Source: Neelides folsomi (Eukaryota > Arthropoda > Collembola > Neelipleona > Neelidae). From it: a stretch of DNA of 64,000 nucleotides. The position numbers were made by a program, and so were the translations under genes. The notes under the pieces are model-generated. The model was not told where the DNA came from. It worked only from the letters and a program-made list of their open reading frames with translations, and made no database searches. Of this stretch, positions 53,001 to 64,000 are shown piece by piece. The stretch spans positions 62,001 to 126,000 of the forward strand of contig JAQGBZ010000083.1 of assembly GCA_034687125.1 (NCBI GenBank), read 5' to 3'. The number at the start of each line of letters is the position of its first letter. Positions within the stretch are counted from its first letter, which is position 1.

Positions 53001-55442
53001 AGAGTGTCAAGTGGGAACAGGCGAGGGCAGAAAAGTCTGAAAAAGGTAATACCCTAACAAATTTCATTTTATGGCATATCTCTTAGACTTGAGAAGAAGA
53101 CAATGAAAAGCTCCTCCCACGTTTCCTCTTTTAAGGTAAGAGAGGATGAGAGCGAGCGAAAGTGAATCTTTCCATAAATACCAGATTGGTTCTGCTACAC
53201 AATACACAATACATTTATAAGCATGCGATTTATAAACATGCGAAGATCAAATTGTGAGAAGGACTTTAATCAAAACCAAATTGACCATGCTTATTTATAT
53301 TTAATTGGTTCGAATACCTATTAGCATATGAACGACCATTAATACCGTGATCATTACTTCTGCATACTACAAATATTAATAAATCATTAATAAATATTCT
53401 ACAATAGTACAAATAGAGATACTATACATAATTAACATAATATGGGAAACGTGTTATGATGATAATGGTAATGAGAAATGAAGAGATTGAAAAGAATTAT
53501 ACAAATAAGGATTTTTCCGGTTAAATGAATTTCACATGCAAATCCTACAAGTGTGCAACTGTAATATAATTACATATTTACAATTCAATATTGACGAGGA
53601 AAAAATTGAGACTGCCACGGAACCATGCTAGTGTGAGACACTTACGTAATATGCAGTAAAATGAGTAACTTGAAACTACATAAATGAACCAAAATAAACC
53701 TCAAAGGTTTTCATAAGTTGTTGATAAATCATAATTACTAAACTATCCTAAGGTTCTATTTTAATATTGAAATGGAAGTACCTAATCAAAAGTTGCAATT
53801 TTTTCCTTGTAAACATTTAATAATGCATAGGGAGTTGAAGACGTCATTTCATAAAAGCTAATTCCTTAGGCCGTTTGCAATTTGCAAAATGATATGGGCT
53901 GTAAATAATTTGTAATCTATTTAATAATTAATGAACCTCAACCTCTCTATTCGATTGAATCTGTCTGAAGGCTTAACGAGCTGTAAAAAATATTATATAA
54001 ACGATCTAAACAACATCTTCATTGAACTGACACGAAAACCCCTTTAAAACCTGAACCTCCCTTAGTAGTTCACCCTAAATATGTGGTATAAAGATGAATA
54101 TTGTCTATTAACTATCTTTTATCATATTTTATGAAGGGCCTGGACGTTGAATGGTTGGAGCAGTTGGGAGGTGAGTGAAATTTTGGAGATAGTTAAAATG
54201 GTTAAAAGAAACTGGTAAGTTTAAGTAAGAAGAGTCGAAATGAATTGCGAGGGAAGGTTAGGTCGAGGAAGGTAGGCGTATAACGATATGAACCCCATCG
54301 TCATCCTCATCATCACATCGCCCTCACCCTCGTGGAGTGCAGTGGGGTGGTGGTGGAGTGTTCGTTCCCTATTATCTCTCCAATCCAGTTGATACCTGAC
54401 GCGGCAGTAGGAAGGATCTCCCACACACACCCGCTCGCACAAACACACATCGATCAGAATCTCGTCCATTGCAATCGTGAGTTTCCTTTATTTAATTGCT
54501 ATTTTCTACTTTAGCTTACCTCTCAGGCTTTGTTTATATTATTATTGACAAAGTTTCGGCTCGCGTTTGACATGCCAAAAAACCCGGCTCAAAGAGGGGA
54601 CCGATTTCACGACAAGCACTGCTGGAACTTGGACTTGAACTAGTTATTCGCGCAAGACCTAGAGTTGGTTAAAAGCTCGAGGAATGTTGTAGGATTGCCT
54701 GGATTGGATAGAACTAATATATGTTAAATAAATCTTGGGGGTAAAATATTGTTTTTAATTCCCTTTGTTTGTGGTAGTCGTATTACTTTAATTGAAATAA
54801 GAGCTGCTAAATTGATCAAAATAAGCAAATAATCGTAATTGCTAAATTACACATTGTTGGATTAGAGAGTAGTTAAGTTCAAATTGCTATTTAAAGGCTT
54901 CCTGGTTTATAAAGGTAAGCGAAGCGTTCCCATTTAGCATTTTTATTTCTAGCCACAACGAGGGGAAATGAAAATCGTTAAAATAAGAAGGGGGTTTCTG
55001 TGTGCCTTTTCATTTCAATAAGGAATTGTTTGGTTCAGTGAGGTAAATGGAAGTAGAAGTGGGAAGGAAGATTGACAAGAAACCCGTTTTGCAATTTTTG
55101 TATTAAATTCAAATTAGATTTAGTTGGAGGAGTTTGACAATTCGTAAGGATTACGTAATTTGTTGATCCAAATTGTCCTAAGTGCAATTTCGAATCTATT
55201 ACAAAATAAAGCTTCTTTTTTTGGTTGACAATGTAAAAATAAGCATTTAATAATATTGCTATCGAAGGATCTGTGAAAGTTTAAAGGTCTTGTGAGTTCA
55301 GCGAATTTCTGAACATATTTATCAGATAAGGGCCAAACTCTCATGAATGCATTCATGTATAAATAAGTCAATTATCTATGCATTTAGAGTAAAAAAGTAT
55401 TTTTATTCTATTGTTTACCAACACGAGAGTTGGATAATTCTT
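50064..55442. other. Large spacer, no gene supported
   Basis: About 5.4 kb between the SMG9 start and the 3' end of the MYCBPAP-like gene. The left part holds the SMG9 promoter. Around 50980-51360 and 54130-54480 composition rises toward that of the 1-14 kb domain, with short CA- and ATT-rich runs. Open frames here are short and low-complexity (for example 54221-54469, -). I see no domain, RNA gene or transposon. Confidence 0.5.
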
Positions 55443-58118
55443 TTACACTTTAACTTGAGGTGGAACATGTGGGTTGATATCTGAACGGCCATAATCAATG
55501 ATTGAATTCATCGTATCATATGTTGAGAGCATCCTATCAATCCCAGCAGTGAGTAATTCTTTAAACATTTGGGCTTGAAGGTTAAAAATGTGAGCTCGCT
55601 CCAGATCCATGAGTTTGTAATCTTCTAAGCTCATGTTGAACATATTTTTGTCAGAAGAGAAGTCATCGGCTTGTGAGTTGAGCTTCATCTTGAATCTTAT
55701 GCTATTTCTTGATTCTGTTGAGCTTCGTGACGCCGTTCGCAATTTTGATTTTTTCAACTTTTTGGATTTTGAAGCAATTGGAGATTTTTTCGTGGTATTC
55801 TTTGAGTTCTTTGTAGTTTTTCCGCCTTTATTCTCCACCTTTTTAGTTGATTTCTTTTTCTGTAAATTTATCTCTGCTCCTTTACTTTCGGTTATCTTTG
55901 GGCCCAAGGCTTCCTTGAGATAATCAGGGAAGCGATTCTTCCTCACATACGGATTATCTTTTGGAACTTTGTACTTCTCCTCTTCGACGTGGTCGATTCC
56001 CAACTTTTTCATTTCACTAATTTCTCTCTCAGCCCGAACTTTGAATATTCTTTTGAATTCACTCGATGTTTTCACTCCTTTTGAAATCGGCTGCATGTTT
56101 TTGACAATCTTGTCAAAAGTGGCAACTAATTGAGAGTAGCAGGCTGTGTAAGTTCGAACATCCAATTCACTCCATGTAAATATACGGGGTTTCATTGATT
56201 CCACATTGTGTTTGGTAAGTTTTGCCAAGAGATCCTCGGCCTCTTCAGTTTTAAACATTTCAGTAGAGTAGTCTCGAAGATCGCTGCTCTCCCACAGTTG
56301 AAAATAGAGACTCTGAAGAAAGAACAAAAATAAATAATAAGACAGATGACAGATTTGTAATAAGATCGCAATTATAGTACAATAAGTCAAATTATGATTC
56401 AAATTCCAAATTTTCCATTTCACCACCTAGAACTAGCTTGTAGATAATATTGTGCACGAATCCCATTCAAGTTTGATTTACGTTTAATTTTGAAATAATG
56501 GTTGGATTAATTTTGAAACACGAAAGTGATGAAAAAGATTTATAAAAGGAATTTGAATGAAAGGGAAGAACTTGACGTTGAATAGAGATGTTTTATATTC
56601 ATTGTATGATTGGATCCATTAGCGAAGTAAGAAATGTCAGGTATAAGATATTTTTAATGGTCATATCTTACCTCAATAGACAAGGGACACAAGTCTTTGC
56701 TCAGAAGTACAGCTCTTTCTTTTGGCACAAGTAAGGTTACCAAATTCCTCGCCACTTCAACTCCCATCTCTGACTCTTGAAGGTGATAATGGAATTTAGG
56801 ATTGTGAATTTTAAATGTCATCTCAGCCGTGGCTTTTCTAAAAAAAAACATCATTATCATTTCATAATTTCGTGCAAAGAAGGAGTAAAAAATTGTTGTT
56901 AATTTGATAATATGATAATTCAATCAGAAGAGGCGGGAATCTGTCAAAAGATAGGATTGACGGATTTTGCAATTAAGCAGAATTGAATTCGAAGCTCAAC
57001 ATAAAGAGGCCAGACAGAGCCGTATTATTTGCATACCCATAAGGAAGTGAATCGGTCTTTTGTGTCTCTTTGTTGGCTATGACGTGTTCGATGATCGACT
57101 TAACAACTCTCCTTGCTTCCTCTTCGAGTATTTTTCTATCAAGACCTCTCCCTATTTTCTCAGGAGCTTGGAACTTACACTCACTAACGGTTGTCTGCAT
57201 AAGGAAAAAATTCGCATTTGATTAGTATGGCTTCATTATGCTCTGCGGAGAGTTGAAAGTGAGGTAGGGAAGTAATGAGATTTATTGATTAGTAGATCAT
57301 GTCACGGCTTTATCTCTTCTTGAGACAAAATAACATTTCTCACGGTTGACGACTCACCTGTGATAAGTTCGTTTGTTCTAATGGGCGATCAAAATCCATG
57401 CAGATGCCAGTTAGGCGAGTTGAATATTCTTTTCCATCCTCATTATTGGGCGAAGGGTGAGTTAGGAGATGGATTATCTCGAAATAGTACCCGGGATTCC
57501 GAGGAGCGAAAATAATGGGCAAATCGATTGATTCACCCGGAAGTAGGACCGAAGGAACTTCGGGAAAATGAAATTCAAAACAAGCATTCTTGAGGATTCG
57601 GGGCACATCCCTTGTGTCTCCACCTCCCTCAACATCCTTCGCACAATCAATTAAATATTAAGTCTAGGTAATAATGTTTTCGCAATTTTTTTGCATATAG
57701 AAAACAGATCGTATTACACCATAGAATGATAGACTCTAGACACTATCATATGAATTTAGACTGGTATATTGTATTTATGTATTTTAGTTTTTTCTTTACT
57801 GGTATAATGTTTCATTTATCTAAACTTTATTTTATTACATACATAAATATAATTGAATTTGTGGGCTTGAGTGTCTTTAAGCATTGCTTTCATTGCTCCA
57901 TTGGGTGGAAAACGGAGCCAAATGTATCTGATTGCTTTCGTTCCATCATTTTTCATTTTTATATGTCGAATTTCCTTGCACCCTGTGTAATAACAAATAT
58001 GTTTAATATTAACATCAATCGATTAATGTTCAAATACATAATTTATTCATATTCATAAATTCTCATTTTTTATGCATAGGAAAAACTCACCTGGCCCAAC
58101 CGAAAACACCAATTCCAT
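55443..58118 (-). CDS. MYCBP-associated protein (MYCBPAP)-like, ASH domain
   Basis: Exons 58118-58091, 57982-57843, 57636-57358, 57194-57037, 56837-56672 and 56312-55443; 546 residues. The start of the protein is an ASH/MSP-type beta domain: RHIKMKNDGTKAIRYIWLR, then FEFHFPEVPSVLLPGES and a closing GYYFEIIHLLTHP, which is the order in MYCBPAP. The helical part EEEARRVVKSIIEHVI and the block FKIHNPKFHYHLQ also resemble that family. The C-terminal third has a long Lys/Ser/Thr-rich segment and a final helix (LEDYKLMDLERAHIFNLQ). MYCBPAP is linked to testis, cilia and the axoneme in animals. The protein is much shorter than the human one and starts at once in the ASH domain; an in-frame TGA lies two codons before the ATG, so either the N-terminus is lost or upstream exons were missed. 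Confidence 0.68.
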
Positions 58119-60247
58119 TTTTCAAAAGAAAAATTGATTATTTTTACTATATTTTCTTATTGATGTGGGTCTAGAATTATTTATCAGGTGCGTATGTTTG
58201 TTGTTGGCTTGACGGGTTAGAAAGGGAAACTCGGAAGTTCGTTGAACCCCCCGAACCGCCGTATCTTCCCGTCCCTTCCTTCCCGATTGTCTCCCAACCT
58301 GTTCAAGACCTCCCCTCACTCACAGACACCCTTTCGGCCTTCATTAGAAGAACACACTCCGGCACGTCACCTTCGCCTCACCTCATTACCTCCATTGAGT
58401 CTCATCTTCTCGCCTCATTCTCATCAAGAGTGGACGTCTTGGTATATCACTTCTTTTTCCTCGTTTGTTTTTTGGCATTTGCCTTTACCCTCTGACTCGT
58501 TAAGGCCTCAAGGGGTAATTTTATCAGAATTTGTTCTGCTCGAGGAATCATTTCTTAAGCTGCGAAGAAGAACTTCGCATCTAATGGGATTTTAGAGTTC
58601 ATTGCATCTCTCAACTCAATCTCATTGGAAGTGGACTTGATTCTCCTCTTTCAAATTCCTTATCATTTGATAGGGGTTGGATCCTGTGCATGGTAGTTTA
58701 TAGGAAGGAAGTGTCTATTTACATTCTTGTGCTGGCCAATGTTGTATTCAGAGTTCGTGCAGGTGAAGGCAGTGAAAGCGAGATCATAATAGCACATGTA
58801 ATATAAATAATTTCCTTACCTGTAGGAGTATTTAGGTGTAGGTCCTTGAGTTTCGATTTGGTCGTATCTTATTTCCACTTCTTCCGCTCCCGTTTCTCCT
58901 TTGAACGGCTGAGGAAGGCAAAGAGATTTGATCCCAATGGCAGCACAGGGCCCAATTTCCACCTTCAGCCACCTGATTAATATCAAATATGATCTTAATT
59001 GGATTTATCGTAATGGACAATCCGCCCTCGGCCCCAAAGTTCCTTTGTTTTGCTAAATGTTTATGCACATTGAGAGTCAATTGGTTTTTCGTGCGTTGAG
59101 GGGTGCCGACATGTATGGAGTGGAGGAATTCGAGGGTTTGGGTATTTTATAATAAAAAACTATAAGGTTGAGCGTTTAAGAGTGTGGCCAAGAGTGGAAT
59201 GCATTAAACCTCGCTGCATATATACTCTTTAGCCCACTCACCCAATTTCCCTTGGTTCTTGGTGTGTGTGGTTTAGAGTGTTTGAAGCAACGTGGATTGA
59301 TTCCACAATGTTTTAGCATTCGTCAGTGAGAGAAGCTGTGAACTCACAGGCTTTCTATCATTTAACTCCTCTCTCAATAGTTGTTTTAATCTCAATTTTA
59401 ACGTTGGTGAGAGATGAGGGAGTGGGGATGGTGAAGTGGAGGAAAAGCAAATAGAAACATCTTGGTCTCTTTTCGCCTTTTCCCTTTCCTTGAGGAGGCG
59501 ACGGTGTGGAGCTTAGGCTTCAAAAGACAACAACAACCCGGAGATATCATGAGGAATGGAGCTAGAGATTGTCGACTAATGTGAAACTATTGTAACGTTT
59601 AACGACTTCAATCCCCAATTGTTCAGAGAACAAGACAAGAAGGGGAGCGAAGAAGCCGAAGAGAAATTTTTATACTTTGACTCTTTTTGTACTTCCCGCT
59701 TATCATTTTCATAATTTAGAACTATTTCCTATTTAATAAGTTTTGCTACATAGTTGAGTCAAGGCGTGCTAATAAGTCATAGACGCCATAACTCAAGAGT
59801 CATTTTCATTTTCTTAGCGTCTCGGCCAACTTGCACTTCCAAATTCCAATTGTCGACAATTGTCGAGTGAGAAAGAGTAACTAACAATACAGTTAACAAG
59901 TAGTTGAACGACTTTGAAAAGGTGCGTGAAATCGCGAAAAAAGCAAAGTTAAATCACTAATGGGACCTGAATCACATTTTTGGGACATCAAACTTATATC
60001 CACTTTTGTTCTCATTTTCAGGATTGAGGGCGAAGAGGTCCGTGGTGCCGAAGACGAAGTTTGGTCTATTCCCTTCATCCTTTTCTCGAAGGAGGCCATT
60101 TGTCACCAGAGAAATCAAGTCTTGAACCTCAATCATCCGTAAGGGGAGTCGTTAGGAGAGGAAGGAGGAAGTCGTCGGCAAACAGTTGGAGCAGAGGAAG
60201 ATCGAAATTATTGGAATCACTCATCTGGCCCGCTCATTTGGATTAAG
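58119..60247. other. Higher-GC spacer and tetraspanin 5' leader
   Basis: Composition resembles the 1-14 kb domain. No coding region is supported. Near the right end a donor (AAAAG|GTGCGTG, intron from 59922) and an acceptor (TTTTCAG, intron end 60021) suggest a 100-bp intron in the 5' UTR of the tetraspanin gene, with a leader exon 60022-60247. The MYCBPAP-like gene's upstream region lies at the left end. Confidence 0.4.
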
Positions 60248-61983
60248 ATGGATTTCGGGACTTGTATTGTCAAATACTGTCTCTGTCTCTTCAACTTTGT
60301 CTTTGTGGTAAGTATAGGAGGATAGTGTAGTTTATAGTTGTAGTTGATTCGTAATTGGACCCTTTGCTCCACGACGATGTCAACAGCCGACAGAAATGAG
60401 GATTTCTTTTCAAATCTCATGCTACCAGCCCCATTCAATCTATTATCTATTCCTGACAATTTCTTTTAGTGAGACTTGTCTGAGAAAAACTACAGCTAGG
60501 ATTCCTTCTATTCTCCTTTTCCTTGTGCAGTGTGTAAAGAGATTGCGGGTTTAAATGATCATGGACTAAGGGTTGATTGTGAGACTTGGTTTTATAAATA
60601 CGATTCGTAGGAAAATAGGATAGTAACTCGCAATCAAGGAACGCACTGTGGGACTGGGACGCAATTAGTATTCATGTTATCACATTGAATGAGAAAATAG
60701 ATTCACAGAAAGACCCTCCACAACATTTATCAGCAGTAAGAGCCGAGGACACATATGGAGTCAATGTAATTCAGTAATTGTAATACCCTTGTGGTTGTAA
60801 GAGAGTTGGCGAATTCTCACTTACTTCCCAGGCAGGGTCTTTAATTTCACCTCCTAATTGTTTATCCTCATTCCACATGGGTCCGGAGAGAGATAGGAAG
60901 ATATGCCATGTGGAAAGGACTGTCATTAATATTATTGCTCTTTAACAAGGATAGGACGTTCACCTTTCCACTTTATTATAACATTATATGAAACTCTTTG
61001 GGCTCTCCATTGAAATGTTTAGATATATTTTCTTATTAAGAGCCACGATGGAATTTGGTGAAGTTGATGTTTATATACTACATTATGGAAGCTCATGTGG
61101 GAACTGCTTTACACACCTTATGTAATCGCCATCAACATTCAATATTGATTGAAAATATCGTAACACGCAGTGAGTAAAGAGTGAACGCATTTGTAGTAAG
61201 AACCTTACTCGTGGTATTCATCTTCAATTATAAATGTTGAATGTAATGCCTATTCCAATTCCATTATGGACTTTCCATCAGCAAATCAAAAATTTCTCAG
61301 GCACTTTGGTTAAACTTGTAGGCTGTTCTTACAATATGAAATAGTAATTTGGTTTATATAGCGTCTTATCTTATCAACTTGGCATAAAAGTTTTTGAAAA
61401 GTAAATGGAATAATGTAATGAGTCGGAGACCCAATAATATTTGGGGGTTCCAAATGCCAAGTTTTCTTATTGATTAACGCTTTTCTCTCCTTCACTTCAA
61501 TTTAGACTTAATGAGCGTTTTTTTATGTCTTACGGAATTGCCATTCATCTTTGAGTAAAAGTTACAAGGGAAATCATATTCGGGTCAAATACTTTCATTT
61601 ATCGGCCCCGTAAAGTGCGATGGGCTTTCTTAGCATCAGCTATCACTTATCACTTAAGCTTAATTCACAAATGGTTGATTCATTTTGTTGAATTTTGGAA
61701 AGTGAATCAAATGACATGACACAAATATGAAAGACTCCCTTGAGAGGATGAAAGGGAGTTTAGGAGCCAAATAGCTTAATGACTCACTGTTTTCCGATTT
61801 ACACGTGATTACGGCCATATCTCAAAAACGGTTAATATATAATGAAGATTGGATTTTAAACACGTTTTTGTGGTTTCTTTTCAGGTGTTTGGGACTGCGC
61901 TTTTAGGATTTGGAATTTGGCTTGTAGCCGATAAGAACTCCCTCATCGCCCTCCTCAAAGTCGCTGACCACGAGACATTGCAA
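60248..61983 (+). CDS. Tetraspanin, first two coding exons (partial)
   Basis: Tetraspanins are four-pass membrane organisers. Exon 60248-60307 encodes MDFGTCIVKYCLCLFNFVFV: a short cytoplasmic start with Cys residues that are usually palmitoylated, then TM1. Exon 61885-61983 continues in phase 0 with VFGTALLGFGIWLVADKNSL, the classic TM1 end and the G-x-W-L start of the small extracellular loop. The second exon ends with a GTAAGT donor. TM2 to TM4 and the CCG-containing large loop are not found in the remaining 2 kb and should lie beyond the right edge. Which tetraspanin it is cannot be told from 53 residues. Confidence 0.9.
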
Positions 61984-64000
61984 GTAAGTACAAGGATTAA
62001 ACATGCGACTTTTCGTATATGTCATTTTATTTTTTTACTTAGGTATACATATATTATTATTATAGTAAAATGTCGATATTATTTAACCATTATTCTATAA
62101 TTACGTTTATTTTTCTCTAATATTATAGTTTAATTTGGTTTTCATGTTTTTATTATTGCGCGTAAATGATCGACCCAACGTGGGCCAAAATTAATAAACC
62201 AAAGGGAGGATAATTATTAATTATTATTCAGGTCGGTCTGCTGTAATATTGTGTAACACATGGATGTAAATAGAAATTAATTCAATGCACACATCTAGCT
62301 ATGTCTAATATTTAATAATAATCGATTCTTTATTTGTCAAGTGTTGTTTGACATTAAAACAAATAATAAATAATTCCGAAGCGAACAAATGACACTGCGG
62401 AAAAGGAGGATAAATCATTTTTAAGAATTTTTCTATTAAAATAATGAAATAAAATATCACAAGTGTTCGCGATATAAATATTTTAAATGACGAATGTTTA
62501 GAATTTCAAATGAGAAATCACATCGTTTACACGCACGTTCCGAAGTTCATGGATTGGGCCGAATGGAAATTAATTACCAAATTAGGTTCTCCACGTGCGA
62601 CTTAATGAGAACTTTCTAAATATATCCATTTTCATGATCCATTGATCATCGTTCCTTTTAATAGAATTTGATTAACTTCGTGGGAGATAGGAGTGGGACG
62701 CGGTGAGAATTTTCCTTCAGAATTTAAAGTTCAAACCTTAATTCCCTAAAGAATCAAAAGCCCACCTCTCTCATTTTATCGTTGGTTCTTCGAGGAAGCC
62801 AAGTTTCATAGACCATAAATAACCTTTAATTTAAGAAATACATAAGGGAAGGAGACCCTGAACCTCAATAGAAATATTTTTCGGGTTGTAAATAAATCTT
62901 TGCTCAAAAGCCACGTCTAGTAAAGTAAATGATGTTGCTGTCAAAAAGTCTCTCATAATAAAATGTTAGAAATAACAGCTAGGCTTATCATTCACACACG
63001 TATTCTTATTTAATCTATAGTGCAGCGGTGCTCGTATATTTAACGATACTTCCTTGTATAAGAATAAATATCGGATTTTGAGAATAAACCAAACATCGCA
63101 TCGGCAAACTTCAATCTCAAAGTCCAAGATTAAGGATTATTTTATATTTTTCACTTTTGAAGATACCGACTTCACCACAAATATTAGTACAGAAAATAGT
63201 GATTGAAAAGTCTGGTAGTTATCAAAAATGTTTCATGTAGAATAATAGATAAGAAATGTGATTTTGAAATTACGTTGCAGGGTGCATATTAAAAATTAGA
63301 CGTTCCTTCATGGTTTTGGGAGCGGTTAGACCAAGGAAATGATTAATTACCCTCGGAAAGGCAGGGGAGGATTAATTGCTCATAGGAAGTAAAAGGGGAA
63401 GTGAGGCGGCTAATGGGGAAAGGAAAAGATCTCACATGGGAATAAAACTACGAAGGAATTGGGGATTAGTTGTTGTCCAATTAAAATAGGCAATAAACAT
63501 TGAAATTTGAGACTCTGAACATTATTCTATTGATCACATGGGTATGTGTAAGTAGTAAGTAGGTATTCGAAACTTTTGTGATTTAAGCCATTGTTTAAGA
63601 AATTAATTAAAATCTGTTGAAATGAAGTTTGATTAAACTGCATCTCTGTAACATGCAATAAACTACCGTTTTATCATGGAGGATAGGACCCGTATGAATC
63701 ATTTTAAAAATAATTTTTTATACTGATTTATACCTCAACCTACCTCAGGCACATCTTCATTTCTTAATGTGTTTTCTGCCCAAAGTTGGGAAACTTTGTT
63801 AATTGCCTCCACACACACACACACACACACACATACTCATTAGATTAGTCTCATTACTCTAATATGAAAGTTTGAGATGAGCTTGACTTGTCTCTATCAA
63901 GACTATCAACTCTCATCCGCAAACTTATACTTATGGTTTTTGAATATTTAATGACTTTCCCTCGAGCGGAAATAACAGATAATCAAAAAAAAGTTGAGAG
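61984..64000. other. Tetraspanin intron, continuing past the window
   Basis: Presumed intron 2 of the tetraspanin gene. It is moderately AT-rich. No exon with TM2-like sequence is visible. A CA microsatellite lies at 63810-63833. Confidence 0.6.
63810..63833. repeat. (CA)12 microsatellite
   Basis: Twelve uninterrupted CA units inside the presumed tetraspanin intron. Confidence 0.95.

Noticed and set aside
54221-54469. 82-codon minus-strand frame with Cys and His residues
   Set aside because: It derives from CA-, CTC- and CATC-rich low-complexity DNA and has no domain pattern or splice partners.
1-64000. CRISPR arrays, rRNA genes, bacterial insertion sequences, viral genes
   Set aside because: No regularly spaced direct repeats, no rRNA signature and no prokaryotic or viral coding blocks were seen; all genes are of animal type with introns.

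Overview
The window is a piece of a metazoan nuclear genome: eukaryotic protein-coding genes with canonical GT-AG introns, mostly short and AT-rich, and no operons. The families present (elongin B, RPB12, acid sphingomyelinase, a secreted ML/NPC2-type protein, failed-axon-connections (FAX) proteins, SMG9, tetraspanin) point to an invertebrate, most likely an arthropod. I cannot name the species. Gene models were built by hand from splice sites and reading phase; exon sums were checked to stay in frame.

Layout: 1-14.1 kb is a gene-free domain of visibly higher GC (mid-40s percent by spot counts), rich in TTAATTAA-type motifs. At about 14.1 kb composition drops to strongly AT-rich and genes begin: elongin B (+), RNA polymerase II subunit RPB12 (-), and an Emi1/Rca1-like APC/C inhibitor (+), which shares a 475-bp divergent promoter interval with RPB12. 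After 3.6 kb of AT-rich spacer comes a 12-exon acid sphingomyelinase (-, 23.2-31.0 kb). A 4.9-kb stretch without an assignable gene follows, with several coding-like islands. Then come a two-exon ML-domain (NPC2-like) secreted protein (-), a spacer with a mariner-type MITE, three tandem FAX/FAXC paralogues (-, 39.1-46.6 kb), SMG9 (-), a 5.4-kb spacer, a MYCBPAP-like ASH-domain protein (-), a second moderately GC-rich domain, and the first two coding exons of a tetraspanin (+) that runs off the right edge.

Functional themes: several genes are housekeeping genes of transcription (elongin B, RPB12), mRNA surveillance (SMG9) and cell-cycle control (Emi1-like). The sphingomyelinase and the ML-domain protein both act on lipids in lysosomal or secreted compartments and lie 5 kb apart; this is probably coincidence. 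The three FAX genes are clearly a tandem duplication: identical intron phases and near-identical core exon lengths, but unrelated N- and C-terminal regions. The most unusual protein is the Emi1-like one, whose C6HC zinc-binding region appears to be split by about 370 disordered residues.
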